From Bacteroidota bacterium (GTDB lineage: Bacteria; Bacteroidota; Bacteroidia; UKL13-3), in contig CANGVA010000009.1 in NCBI GenBank assembly GCA_947457395.1, positions 1 to 64,000 of the forward strand: a stretch of DNA of 64,000 nt, given 5' to 3'. This document shows positions 28,253-38,567 of this stretch, piece by piece; within the stretch, counting starts at the first letter, position 1, and every line of letters begins with the position of its first letter. Position numbers and translations under genes: made by a program. The notes under the pieces are model-generated. The model searched no databases. It saw only the letters and a list, made by a program, of their open reading frames with translations, and was not told the DNA's origin.

Positions 28253-28840
28253 TTATCTGTTTAATTGAAAAAAAACGTACAGGTAAATCCAGAGTATGCC
28301 AAGAAAATGCCAGTACGTATTACATAAATTTATGGTAAGTAAATTTTTTTTATGAACCTTTAATTTTAGTGATTTTACGAAGGTAACAAGCACAAATATT
28401 ATTCCCCCAATCATGTGCATCAGATGCATAAATGATATGATATACACAAAGGATTCAGAAGGATTGCCCGTAAGATAAACGTTGTTCTGCACGAGCTGGC
28501 TGTATGCAAACCACTGGCAAATGCCAAAGGCGACTCCCAAAAAAAGCGTAATGCCTAAAGCAATTTTGATTTGCCCTAATTCGTCTTTTTTTGCTGCCAT
28601 GAATGCCCACTGCATAAAAATAGAACTTATTGCTATGACGATGGTACTGGTTGTAAATAATGATGGCAATTCATATACCCTCCAATTGCCCTCGCCATGC
28701 CTAACGATATAAGCACTGGTAAAACCTGCAAACAGCATAACACTTGCAACAATAAGTAACCACAAAACAAATTTCTTTGGGTTAATTACATATTCAGGTT
28801 CCTGGTGTGGTTTAGCTGTTTTCATGGTTTGTATCATCAT
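28253..28840 (-). CDS. Cytochrome c oxidase subunit III-like (copy 2)
   Basis: ASVMLFAGFTSAYIVRHGEGNW, FMHLMHMIGGIIFVLVTFVKS, CNTYWHFLGILWIYLYVFFQL. Confidence 0.9.
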   Translation of the reverse strand: MMIQTMKTAKPHQEPEYVINPKKFVLWLLIVASVMLFAGFTSAYIVRHGEGNWRVYELPSLFTTSTIVIAISSIFMQWAFMAAKKDELGQIKIALGITLFLGVAFGICQWFAYSQLVQNNVYLTGNPSESFVYIISFMHLMHMIGGIIFVLVTFVKSLKLKVHKKNLLTINLCNTYWHFLGILWIYLYVFFQLNR

Positions 28841-29751
28841 ATTTTATCAATTAAATAAGCAATTTGAACTAGAGGTAAATATAAGAAAGAGGCAAACATG
28901 AGTCTTTTTGCATCAGCATTCTCGCAGCTTCGGTAAAGCTTAAAAGCATACCAAATAAGCATGCCTGCTCCTGCAACACTTACTATAGCAGAAACAAGTC
29001 CGGTGTAACCTTCAACAAAAGGAAGTAACCCTATTGGAAGTAACATTGTAGTAAAGATGAGGACTTGCAGCGCACTCTTTTTATTTCTGCCGTAAACAGG
29101 AAGCATTTTAAACCCAGCCCTCTTGTAGTCATCATCGAGAATCCAAGCAATACTCCAAAAATGAGGGAATTGCCAGAAAAACTGCACACCAAAAAATAAT
29201 ATGGCCTCTGTAGTAATAGAACCGCTAAAAGCAACCCAGCCTAATAGGGGAGGAAATGCTCCGGGAAAAGCACCCACAAATACCGAGATGGGAGAAATTC
29301 GTTTCAGCGGGGTGTAAATGAATGCATATGAAATTAACGATGCTAGAGATAGCCAGCCGCAGAGCGCATTAAGGAATACAGAGATTAAGAAAACTCCGGC
29401 AACTCCCATGACCAAACTGGCGATAGCCGCTTCAGTAATGCTCATTCTGTGCGTTGCAACCGGTCGGTTTGCAGTGCGCACCATTAATTTATCAAAATCC
29501 TTCTCAATAATTTGATTTATACCGTTTGATGCTCCTACAACAAGTGTCCCGCCAAGTGCAAGTATCATTACTTCATACCAGTTGATTATGCTTCCGGATG
29601 ATGCAGTTAGATAGGTAATAACAGCAGAAAACACTACTAAAAATGTTAAACGAGTTTTAGTAAGCTGATTGTAATCCGTTACCTTCTGTTTAATAAAGAT
29701 TAAGGCGGACATCCATTCAGATTTTTCTGCTATTGTTTTTACTTCGTTCAT
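28837..29751 (-). CDS. ctaB: Protoheme IX farnesyltransferase (heme O synthase)
   Basis: NQLTKTRLTFLVVFSAV, GASNGINQIIEKDFDKLMVRTANRP, FGVQFFWQFPHFWSIAWILDDDYKRAGFKMLP. Confidence 0.95.
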   Translation of the reverse strand: MNEVKTIAEKSEWMSALIFIKQKVTDYNQLTKTRLTFLVVFSAVITYLTASSGSIINWYEVMILALGGTLVVGASNGINQIIEKDFDKLMVRTANRPVATHRMSITEAAIASLVMGVAGVFLISVFLNALCGWLSLASLISYAFIYTPLKRISPISVFVGAFPGAFPPLLGWVAFSGSITTEAILFFGVQFFWQFPHFWSIAWILDDDYKRAGFKMLPVYGRNKKSALQVLIFTTMLLPIGLLPFVEGYTGLVSAIVSVAGAGMLIWYAFKLYRSCENADAKRLMFASFLYLPLVQIAYLIDKI

Positions 29752-30732
29752 TTATTTAACCCGCTTCAGGGTTTGCGTTTTTGAGAATAAGAGTATTGTT
29801 ATAAATAATTGTGCTCCGGCAATAAGGCTTCCAACAAATAGATGCAAGCTTTGCACTACTTTAGGGAATCCTAAATTGTCTAGTACCTTACCACTTAAAA
29901 TTTGAACAGCAACAAGCATTAATGTTGAAAGTGCCAGTCTGTAAATTAAAGATTGACGATCAAAGTTTTCCCTGAGTCTTTTTATCATCCAGATGGAGAG
30001 AAGCAAACTCATCACTGAAAATGTTCTGTGAAATGAGAAAATGCCTCCCAAGGCTTCAACCCAGTGCTCCCTGTTTTGTTCTCCCATTACAATCGCAACA
30101 GCATCTACATTTTCTCTAACTTGTGTCCCGCTAATGGTTTGTATAGCAGAGATAACCAGCACAAGAATCATGAGAGGTTTTAACGTATTATCTGATTTTA
30201 GTTGAAATAGAGAGAAATTTTGCGAGCGTGTAATGGTGTAGATTAAAAGGCCAACAATAACAAGTGCAATCAACATGTGAATGGTAACCATCCAATGTGC
30301 AAGATTTGAACTTACTACCTTAGAACCTATCCATCCCTGAAAACCAACCAGGATAAATGCTGCAAAACTTAACCAGAAAACACTTTTGTCTTTTTTTAGG
30401 TAAGGTATGGCAAAGAACACTGTGAGAAAGATGAAAAAACCAATGAGCACACCAATCAGTCTGTTCACATATTCAACCCAGGTTTTATAAACGTCAAAGT
30501 CTGCAATTTCATGCCCTTCAACGTGAAATCTTTCTTTATAATCGGCTGGCAGTTGGCTTACATCTGTTGGGGGAACCCATGTGCCAAAGCATTTTGGCCA
30601 ATCAGGGCAACCCATTCCGGAGCCAGTGCTGCGAACCAAACCACCAACAAAAATCAGAAAGAAGACAGAGGCAATGGTGAGTATCCCGAATCTTCTAAAT
30701 CTTCTTTCTGATTTCTCTGATAGGTCGTTCAT
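29752..30732 (-). CDS. ctaA: Heme A synthase (COX15/CtaA family)
   Basis: FVGGLVRSTGSGMGCPDWPKCFG, YVNRLIGVLIGFF, GFQGWIGSKVVSSNLAHWMVTIHML. Confidence 0.95.
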   Translation of the reverse strand: MNDLSEKSERRFRRFGILTIASVFFLIFVGGLVRSTGSGMGCPDWPKCFGTWVPPTDVSQLPADYKERFHVEGHEIADFDVYKTWVEYVNRLIGVLIGFFIFLTVFFAIPYLKKDKSVFWLSFAAFILVGFQGWIGSKVVSSNLAHWMVTIHMLIALVIVGLLIYTITRSQNFSLFQLKSDNTLKPLMILVLVISAIQTISGTQVRENVDAVAIVMGEQNREHWVEALGGIFSFHRTFSVMSLLLSIWMIKRLRENFDRQSLIYRLALSTLMLVAVQILSGKVLDNLGFPKVVQSLHLFVGSLIAGAQLFITILLFSKTQTLKRVK

Positions 30733-30734
30733 TG

Positions 30735-32642
30735 TTATGATCTGGCAAAGCCGAACAAGCGCTTAAGTGCTGAAAACAATACTACCTCTTGTGTGGCAGC
30801 CGGTGCACTTGTGCGTGAAGGTTCGAATTTAGCCGGATCTGGTTCCTGCATTTCATCCACTTGTCCCGGATCAGGAACGTTTTGTGGTATGAAATCATCG
30901 GATGCTCCTGGTTTGCTGTAGTCATAAGCCCAACGATAAACGTGTGGGATTTCACCAGGCCAGTTACCATGAAAATGTTCAACAGGTGCTGTCCACTCTA
31001 GTGTGTTTGATTTCCAAGGATTTTGAGAAGCACGCTTACCTTTGAATATACTATAAAAGAAGTTGAACAAGAAAATGAGCTGTGCAAAACCACCAAGAAG
31101 GGCAGCAATCGTGATAAACTGATTCATATCTACAAACACATTGAACTGATCGTATGCGGTATTTGCATAATATCTGCGGGGTACGCCTGCTAGACCCATA
31201 AAGTGCATCGGGAAAAATACACAGTAGGCAGAGATAAACGTTAGCCAGAAGTGGATATACCCCAAGCTTTCATTCATCATTTTTCCAAACAATTTGGAGT
31301 ACCAATGATAAATACCACTCATCATACCAAAGATAGCAGCACTACCCATAACTAAGTGAAAGTGCGCAACTACAAAGTAAGTATCATGCAGGTTGATGTC
31401 TAATGCAGCGTTGCCCAAATAAATACCCGTTAAACCACCGGAGATGAAAAACGATACAAGACCAATAGCAAACAACATGGCCGGTGTAAGTTGTAAATTA
31501 CCTTTCCAAAGAGTTGCCAGATAGTTAAATGTTTTTACAGCTGATGGTACTGCAATGATTAAGGTGCCCAGCATAAATACTGAACCGAGGAAAGGATTCA
31601 TACCTGTTAGGAACATATGATGCCCCCATACGATAAACGAAAGGAAACCAATCGCAAGTATAGATCCAATCATGGCACGATAACCAAAGATTGGTTTGCG
31701 TGAGTTGGTTGCAATTACCTCAGAAGTGATGCCCAATGCAGGTAGTAAAATAATATAAACCTCAGGGTGACCAAGGAACCAGAATAAGTGCTGGAAAAGG
31801 ATTGGTGAACCTCCGGTTCTTTCAATGCCACCGGCTAAATCAGCAGGAATATCAGCTAAGTAGAATGATGTTCCAAAGCTACGATCCATCAAAAGAAGTA
31901 ACGAACCACCTAATAAAACAGGGAAGGAGAGTAAGCCCAACACAGCAGTTATTAAAAATGCCCATATGGTAAGTGGAAGACGGGTCATTTTCATGCCTTT
32001 GGTGCGCATATTCAATACTGTGGTAATATAATTAATACCGCCAAGCAGTGCCGAGGCGATGAAGAGAATCATAGCAACCAACCAAAGGGTCATGCCGTCA
32101 CCTGAGCCAGGTACTGCTTTAGGCAAGGCAGATAGCGGAGGATAAACTGTCCATCCGGCTGAAGCTGGTCCATTTTCAACAAATAATGAATAAGTGAGTA
32201 CGCAAGATGAAAGGAAAAAGAACCAATAAGATAACATATTCATAAAAGGCGAAGCCATATCTCTTGCTCCAACCTGCAGCGGAATGAGTAGGTTTGAGAA
32301 TGTTCCGCTCAGCCCTGCTGTTAATACATAAAATACCATAATGGTGCCATGGATGGTAATGAGAGCGAGGTAAAAATTAGGGTCTAGTTTACCATCTTTA
32401 CCCCAATGGCCAATGATACTTTCTAGAAAAGGGAATTTCATATCAGGATAGGCTAGTTGAAGACGGAAGATCAGCGACATTGCCATTCCTAATGTTCCCA
32501 TAATGATACCTGTAATCAAGAATTGTTTAGCAATCATCTTATGATCCATGCTAAAAACATACTTCGAAATGAAGCTTTCCTGATGGTGGCCATGATGTGC
32601 ATCGTGGCTGTGGTCATCGTGATGTGAATGCGTATTACCCAT
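30735..32642 (-). CDS. ctaD: Cytochrome c oxidase subunit I
   Basis: ITIHGTIMVFYVLTAGLSG, FWFLGHPEVYIILLPALGI, WGHHMFLTGMNP, NLHDTYFVVAHFHLVMGSAA; His-rich N-terminus. Confidence 0.97.
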   Translation of the reverse strand: MGNTHSHHDDHSHDAHHGHHQESFISKYVFSMDHKMIAKQFLITGIIMGTLGMAMSLIFRLQLAYPDMKFPFLESIIGHWGKDGKLDPNFYLALITIHGTIMVFYVLTAGLSGTFSNLLIPLQVGARDMASPFMNMLSYWFFFLSSCVLTYSLFVENGPASAGWTVYPPLSALPKAVPGSGDGMTLWLVAMILFIASALLGGINYITTVLNMRTKGMKMTRLPLTIWAFLITAVLGLLSFPVLLGGSLLLLMDRSFGTSFYLADIPADLAGGIERTGGSPILFQHLFWFLGHPEVYIILLPALGITSEVIATNSRKPIFGYRAMIGSILAIGFLSFIVWGHHMFLTGMNPFLGSVFMLGTLIIAVPSAVKTFNYLATLWKGNLQLTPAMLFAIGLVSFFISGGLTGIYLGNAALDINLHDTYFVVAHFHLVMGSAAIFGMMSGIYHWYSKLFGKMMNESLGYIHFWLTFISAYCVFFPMHFMGLAGVPRRYYANTAYDQFNVFVDMNQFITIAALLGGFAQLIFLFNFFYSIFKGKRASQNPWKSNTLEWTAPVEHFHGNWPGEIPHVYRWAYDYSKPGASDDFIPQNVPDPGQVDEMQEPDPAKFEPSRTSAPAATQEVVLFSALKRLFGFARS

Positions 32643-32680
32643 ACTGTTTATTTAAATTTAAGTCTTTTACTGTTAAATGA

Positions 32681-34171
32681 TTATTTGCTGGCTAAGGTTT
32701 TGTCATTTTTTACAGAAACATTTACCTGCGTATTTGTCGATGCAGAATCAGCTGCTGGAGCTGCATTTTGCACAAATTTAGGTTGGCTGCTCATCCACTT
32801 ATCGTAATCGCTTGCGGTGTGCACAATCACCTTCATCTTCATTCGGTAATGGGCACCTCCGCAAATTTTGTTGCATAAAAGGATGTAGTCAAAACTAGGA
32901 TCGTTTAATTTGGTGCGCATATCGGCAGTAGTAATCGTAGGTGTAAATGCAAATTGGGTTGGTAAACCTGGCACTACGTTCATTTGAACACGGAAGTGTG
33001 GTAAATAAGCAGAGTGTATAACATCCTTTGCTCTGAATTTAAGCATAACCGGCTGGTCAACCTTCAGGTGGAGTTCATTTGTAACCACATCATCCAGAGA
33101 TTTGGGATCTTTAGGGTCAACACCAAGGGCATTTACTTTTCCTATTTCACGGAAGTCATGTTTACCAAGTATATTATCGTTTCCTGCATAGCGGGCATTC
33201 CATCCAAATTGGTAACCAAACACTTCAATTAATTGCGCTTTTTCATCTTTGTGATACATGATATCATTCCATGTTTTCAATCCACGAATTACCAATACGG
33301 TAAGTACAATGGCAGGTATAACTGTCCAGATGAGCTCCAGTTTATGGTTATCAGGGTAATATAAGGCTTTACGGTTTTTGTTGTGTTTGTATTTGAAAAG
33401 ATACCAAAACAATAGAATTTGGGTAATAATAAAAACTACCAGAGTAAGATAAAATGTGATATTGAACATGCTATCATATTCATTGCTATGAGCCGAAGCA
33501 CCATCATAACTGTTTACAGTGAGTTTTGTATGGGCAGCAAATTCCCAGATTACCGCACCCATACCGGCAATTAGGAAAAGAAGCGCCAGTTTAGAATTGA
33601 TATTGTTCCAATTTATTACAGGTTTCCCTTGTATCTGGCCAACAAGACCTAAAATATCCAACACTAGGGCAATAACCATAAACAGTAGTACTGCAATAAT
33701 GATAAGCAACCAATTTATTTTACCCCTCATAGTTGAACTGACCTCGGTATTTGTTGCACTTTCAGCCGAAACTGATGATCCTGGAGCTGCAGCAGTTGCA
33801 GTTGCAGCAGGCTTTTCACTTTCTGCTTTAATGTAGGCTACAATCGATTTAATCTGATTATCGCTTAGGTTTTCAAAAGCAGTCATCAATGCTTCATTGT
33901 TTTCTTTGTAAATCTGAACTGCAAGCGGATCACCGGCTTTAACCATTTTTTGAGAATTTTTAATCCAACTGAGAAGCCATTTTTCTTCTCTGCGTTTGTG
34001 TACATCCTTCAAAGCAGGCCCCACAACTTTTTCGTTGATGGCATGGCATGAGGTGCAATTGGCATTAAATAACTGGGCGCCTTCTTCTGCAGTTTGGGCG
34101 AAGCCTTGATTAAAGAACAGAATAGTGGCAAAAAGAGCTACAGCGCGTAAAACGTTTGTAATGATTTTCAT
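32681..34171 (-). CDS. coxB: Cytochrome c oxidase subunit II with N-terminal cytochrome c domain
   Basis: Signal peptide, CTSCHAINEKVVGPAL (CxxCH), then TM segments and cupredoxin domain with CuA motif CNKICGGAHYRMKMKV. Confidence 0.93.
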   Translation of the reverse strand: MKIITNVLRAVALFATILFFNQGFAQTAEEGAQLFNANCTSCHAINEKVVGPALKDVHKRREEKWLLSWIKNSQKMVKAGDPLAVQIYKENNEALMTAFENLSDNQIKSIVAYIKAESEKPAATATAAAPGSSVSAESATNTEVSSTMRGKINWLLIIIAVLLFMVIALVLDILGLVGQIQGKPVINWNNINSKLALLFLIAGMGAVIWEFAAHTKLTVNSYDGASAHSNEYDSMFNITFYLTLVVFIITQILLFWYLFKYKHNKNRKALYYPDNHKLELIWTVIPAIVLTVLVIRGLKTWNDIMYHKDEKAQLIEVFGYQFGWNARYAGNDNILGKHDFREIGKVNALGVDPKDPKSLDDVVTNELHLKVDQPVMLKFRAKDVIHSAYLPHFRVQMNVVPGLPTQFAFTPTITTADMRTKLNDPSFDYILLCNKICGGAHYRMKMKVIVHTASDYDKWMSSQPKFVQNAAPAADSASTNTQVNVSVKNDKTLASK

Positions 34172-34321
34172 TGTGCTTGTTTTTGAAAGAATGGGTCTTT
34201 TTTTCAGCCTGCGAATCTATATTTTTTTATCGGAGTTCAATAGCCGTATTGATTTTTTTGTCCACTATTTATATGGATTCTGAAATTTTGAATACAAGCA
34301 GATAATAAAAAAGAAGCTCGC

Positions 34322-35398
34322 CTATTTCTTAGGTCCTGCATTAGAGGGTTTTACGGGTGATGCAGGCTTAGAGGTATTGATTTTTATCGTATCTGTAGCA
34401 CTCTCTATTTGTGATGCATTTATGATAATACCGGGAAGAGATAATCCGGTTTCCCAAACACGTAGGCCAAAGTCTGTGCCTTCCTTTATCATATTGGCTA
34501 CTAAAAGCCTGTTGGTATTTTTACTATATGTAAGATCTCTAACATAATTACCGCTACCTTCTACTGAGGTTAATAATTTTCCGGTAGAAACCTCCCATAC
34601 TTTAATGCTACCGTCATTGCAACCGGTAAAGGCATAATTACCGTCATCGCTTAATGCTACTGCGGTTACCTTCCAGCAATCTACCGGAAGTTTTCTTATT
34701 TCCTTACCTGTTTTCAAATCCCAAATTCGAGCACTTTTATCATTAGAACCGCTTATCATTAAGGTGCCACTTTTGTTGATATCAATGGCATTCACAATAT
34801 CCGTATGACCATCAAAAGTCCTGGCTATCGTATTGCTTTGTAGGCTTATACCTCGTATTTTCGGCTCTGCACCTGCAACAATTAGCTGACGGTTATCCTG
34901 CGGGTTAATGAGTATGGCATTTACAGAACTGGTTGTGCTAATTACCCTTAGTTTTTTTCCGGATGCTATCTCCCACATTACAATATTTCGGTCATCGCTG
35001 CCTGAGAGTAAGTATTTGCGGCTGTAATCAAATAGCAAAGTATTGATATTGCCTGTATGCCCCTCAAGCACTTTTATTAATTTATAGGTTGAATCCCAGA
35101 TTCGCACAGAATGATCGTTTGCCCCGCTTGCCAGTAACCCCCCATCACGGCTGTATCTAATTGCAGTTACGGGAGCAAGGTGGGCCTCAAATGATTTAAT
35201 GAGCATGAAAGTAGAATCATCTTTGTAGATATTTATTCTTTTATCCCAAGAACCGGTTGCAACCTGACCTTGGGCTGATATGCTAATGGCATCAACATCA
35301 TTGTTGTGGCCTGGCAAAATAGCTTTTGGGTTTGTAAGTGTTTTTTGTGCACCTGCTATTAATGGCAAAAGCAAGGCGATACAAATGATTTTTTTCAT
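34322..35398 (-). CDS. Secreted WD40-repeat beta-propeller protein
   Basis: Repeated GH...VRIWDS, NIVMWEIASGKKL, SARIWDLKTGKEI, SIKVWEVSTGKLL; signal peptide MKKIICIALLLPLIAGAQ. Confidence 0.9.
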   Translation of the reverse strand: MKKIICIALLLPLIAGAQKTLTNPKAILPGHNNDVDAISISAQGQVATGSWDKRINIYKDDSTFMLIKSFEAHLAPVTAIRYSRDGGLLASGANDHSVRIWDSTYKLIKVLEGHTGNINTLLFDYSRKYLLSGSDDRNIVMWEIASGKKLRVISTTSSVNAILINPQDNRQLIVAGAEPKIRGISLQSNTIARTFDGHTDIVNAIDINKSGTLMISGSNDKSARIWDLKTGKEIRKLPVDCWKVTAVALSDDGNYAFTGCNDGSIKVWEVSTGKLLTSVEGSGNYVRDLTYSKNTNRLLVANMIKEGTDFGLRVWETGLSLPGIIINASQIESATDTIKINTSKPASPVKPSNAGPKK

Positions 35399-35506
35399 AG
35401 CACAACCGAAGATTAATTTTTACCCTTCAAACTTTAGTAAAAAAAATAAACAATCCAAAGCAATTCATCATAGTTTATTAATTTCGATTTTTAAATGACC
35501 GATACT

Positions 35507-36094
35507 ATGAAAAAGAAAATTATCATTCTGCTAAGTGCTTGTTTTATGTTAGCAACATTAAAAGCACAGGAGGCATCCATGCCTGATAAGGCAACCTACC
35601 TGGGTTTTGGATCAGGGCTTAATAACAGTTGTGGTTTAATTGGTTTAAACCTGGAGCAATTTGTAGCCGGCCGTATTTCTGTTTTCGGGGCAGCCGGTAT
35701 TGGTTCATGGGGATTTAAAACAGCCATTGGTGGTAGATACTATTTAGATAGTAAAACCGGAAAAGCTATTGGTGTTTCTTTTAGTAATGCCAGTGGCTTA
35801 ACTGATTTTGAGCCGGGTAATGTAAAGATTCTAGAGAACGGTCAGGAGGTAGATTCTAAAGGCAAGTTTAACCTGTTGCCGGTTCAGCAAATAAATATAA
35901 CTTGGATTAGAATGTGGCAGGCCGGAAAAACCAACCGCATAGGTATTGAATTGGGTTACTCAATAAACCTCAGTGGTAAAGACAAGGTAACAGGGCCAGA
36001 CGTGCCGAAACTAACAGATGAATCAAAAGAGGCCTTTAACATTGTGCAACCCGGAGGGCTTATCATAGGATTAACATTCAACTTTGGACTTTAA
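35507..36094 (+). CDS. Hypothetical secreted, probable outer-membrane protein
   Basis: Signal peptide MKKKIIILLSACFMLATLKAQ; alternating beta-strand-like segments ending in LIIGLTFNFGL. Confidence 0.65.
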   Translation: MKKKIIILLSACFMLATLKAQEASMPDKATYLGFGSGLNNSCGLIGLNLEQFVAGRISVFGAAGIGSWGFKTAIGGRYYLDSKTGKAIGVSFSNASGLTDFEPGNVKILENGQEVDSKGKFNLLPVQQINITWIRMWQAGKTNRIGIELGYSINLSGKDKVTGPDVPKLTDESKEAFNIVQPGGLIIGLTFNFGL

Positions 36095-36119
36095 GCGCAA
36101 GTTTTTTAAGGTATTTTCA

Positions 36120-37451
36120 CTACAACAAATGGTTGGCCAAATTGGCCAACTCAGATCTTTCTCCTTTTTCTAGCGTAATATGAGCGTAAAGAGGATTATC
36201 CTTGATACGGTCAATCAAATAGGAAAGTCCATTTGATTGTGCATCCAGATATGGTGTATCAATCTGAAAAATATCTCCTGTAAATACAATCTTACTACCT
36301 TCTCCGGCACGGGTAATAATGGTTTTTACCTCTAATGGCGTAAGGTTCTGTGCTTCATCAATAATAAACAGTATGTTTGATAAGCTGCGTCCGCGGATGT
36401 AAGCAAGTGGGGTAACCAGCAGTTTTTCCTGATTAACCATATCCGTTATTTTCTGATATTCCTTATCGGTTTCCTTCCACTGGTTTTGTATGAGTTTTAA
36501 GTTATCCCACAAAGGCTCCATATACGGATTGATTTTTGATTTGATATCACCCGGTAGATAGCCGATGTCTTTGTTGCTAAGCGGAACAATTGGGCGTGCC
36601 AAATAAATTTGCCTGAAGTTTTGTTTTTGCTCCATGCCTGCTGCCAGTGCAAGCAAGGTTTTGCCGGTGCCTGCCACACCCTGAATAGTAACCAACTGAA
36701 TATTTGGATTAAGCACCGCATACATAGCAAATGTTTGTTCTGCATTGCGCGGTTTGATGCCATATGCATTTCTTTTATCAACCTTTTCAAGGCTTTCGTT
36801 TTGCGGATTGTAGGTACACAATACCGAAGTCTTATTGTTTTTTAAAATAAAGAAATGATTGGCAACCGGCTTTTCATCAAACAATAAATCATAAGAAATA
36901 AAACCATCGGCATAAATCATGTCAATAATGGATTGCTTCACACCCTCAATAGTTGTTTTACCAGTATGTAGTGTATCCAGATTTTTTATTTTACCGGTTT
37001 CATAATCTTCGGCTGCCAGGTTTAGTGATTTTGCCTTCAGCCTTAGATTAACATCTTTGGTAACTAGTACAACTTTTCTGTTCTTTTCTTTTTCTGCAAG
37101 TGCTAGTGCTGCATTTAGAATACGGTGATCAGCCTTACGCTCGCCAAAAACAATTTGTGCATCTACACTGGATTTGTCTCCCATCAATACCTTAAAACTT
37201 CCACGGCCCCTGCCATTAATCGGAATCCAGTCGGTAAGGGTATACTCTCCGGAAAGTTTATCAAGGTTTCTTATGAACTCTCTTGCCTCAAAGTTGATGG
37301 TGTCATTCCCTTTTTTAAAATTATCAAGCTCTTCTAAAACAGTAATGGGAATGGCAACATCATGCTCCTGAAAGTTGTGGATGGAATTGTGATCGTATAA
37401 AATAACTGAAGTATCCAACACGAAAATTTTGCGCTCGGTCTTTTTGGCCAT
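36120..37451 (-). CDS. PIN domain-PhoH family ATPase
   Basis: FVLDTSVILYDHNSIHNF (PIN), IQGVAGTGKTLLALAAGMEQ (Walker A), YLPGDIKSKINPYMEPLWDNL, FIIDEAQNLTPLEVKTIITRAGEGSKIVFTGDIFQID. Start moved to MAKKTERKIFV. Confidence 0.93.
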   Translation of the reverse strand: MAKKTERKIFVLDTSVILYDHNSIHNFQEHDVAIPITVLEELDNFKKGNDTINFEAREFIRNLDKLSGEYTLTDWIPINGRGRGSFKVLMGDKSSVDAQIVFGERKADHRILNAALALAEKEKNRKVVLVTKDVNLRLKAKSLNLAAEDYETGKIKNLDTLHTGKTTIEGVKQSIIDMIYADGFISYDLLFDEKPVANHFFILKNNKTSVLCTYNPQNESLEKVDKRNAYGIKPRNAEQTFAMYAVLNPNIQLVTIQGVAGTGKTLLALAAGMEQKQNFRQIYLARPIVPLSNKDIGYLPGDIKSKINPYMEPLWDNLKLIQNQWKETDKEYQKITDMVNQEKLLVTPLAYIRGRSLSNILFIIDEAQNLTPLEVKTIITRAGEGSKIVFTGDIFQIDTPYLDAQSNGLSYLIDRIKDNPLYAHITLEKGERSELANLANHLL

Positions 37452-37605
37452 AGTATTGATATAAATAGTAAAGCTATTCGAAATAGTCAACTCAATCAAA
37501 ATTGACCAATGAGAACTAGATTTTTGCTTAAAGTTGTAAACAATTGTGGAGAAGAATTTAGCTTGCTCAGCTACTTATAAATTTAAGAAAGTGGCTTATT
37601 ATTGA

Positions 37606-38562
37606 ATGATGAAATGGATGATTGATGTTAAATACCCAAAACCGCAACGGAGCATTAATTATAAGGATGCGATTTTGCTAAGTGGTTCCTGTTTTGCAGA
37701 GCAAATGGGCCACAAATTAATCAGCCACAGATTTAACGTAAATGTAAACACCCATGGCATACTTTACAATCCGGTGAGTTTAGCTGAAAGTATGCTGGAT
37801 GTTATTCAAAATAAAATTTACGTTACGGATGAACTTACCGGTGTAAAAGACCTTTGGTTTTCCTGGAAGCATCATGGAAAGTTTGCAGATACAAAGCCTG
37901 AAGGTGCCCTGGTTATGATGAATCATGCAATAGCGGCTGGCCATCAAACATTAGCTACCGCCTCGCATGTAGTATTTACCTGGGGATCGGCATGGGTATA
38001 CCAGTTAAAATCTAGCGGACAAGTGGTTGCTAATTGCCATAAAATGCCTTCTGATTTGTTTGTCAAGAGATTGCTTTCGGTAGATGAAATTGTTCATTCC
38101 TATAATACCTTGCTTCAACACCCAATATTGAAAGATAAGCAGGTTGTTTTTTCCGTTAGCCCTGTGAGGTATTTACGTGATGGCTTGGTGGAAAATAACC
38201 TGAGCAAAGCTATATTGTTGCAGGCAGCTCATAATTTGTGTAAGATGCATGGTCATGCCTTTTATTTTCCTGCTTATGAGATGATTATTGATGTATTGCG
38301 AGATTATCGCTTTTATGAGCGGGATATGCTGCATCCAAACGTGATAGCAATTGATTTTGTATGGGAACAATTTTGCGAAGCATGCATGGATTCATCAACT
38401 CAGCAATTTGTTCAGGAAATGAATGAGCTAAACCTGATGATGGCGCATACCTTGCTGCATCCAAACACCACCGAAGCAAGTGTTTTTTTGGCACATCGCG
38501 CATCAAAAATATATCAGCTTAAAAACAGATACCCGGAAATTAATTTTGGTGAAGGTAGTTAG
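37606..38562 (+). CDS. GSCFA-domain protein
   Basis: DAILLSGSCFAEQMGHKLISHRFNVNVNTHGILYNPVSLAESM; VFTWGSAWVYQLK; VFSVSPVRYLRDGL. Confidence 0.9.
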   Translation: MMKWMIDVKYPKPQRSINYKDAILLSGSCFAEQMGHKLISHRFNVNVNTHGILYNPVSLAESMLDVIQNKIYVTDELTGVKDLWFSWKHHGKFADTKPEGALVMMNHAIAAGHQTLATASHVVFTWGSAWVYQLKSSGQVVANCHKMPSDLFVKRLLSVDEIVHSYNTLLQHPILKDKQVVFSVSPVRYLRDGLVENNLSKAILLQAAHNLCKMHGHAFYFPAYEMIIDVLRDYRFYERDMLHPNVIAIDFVWEQFCEACMDSSTQQFVQEMNELNLMMAHTLLHPNTTEASVFLAHRASKIYQLKNRYPEINFGEGS

Positions 38563-38567
38563 GTGCC

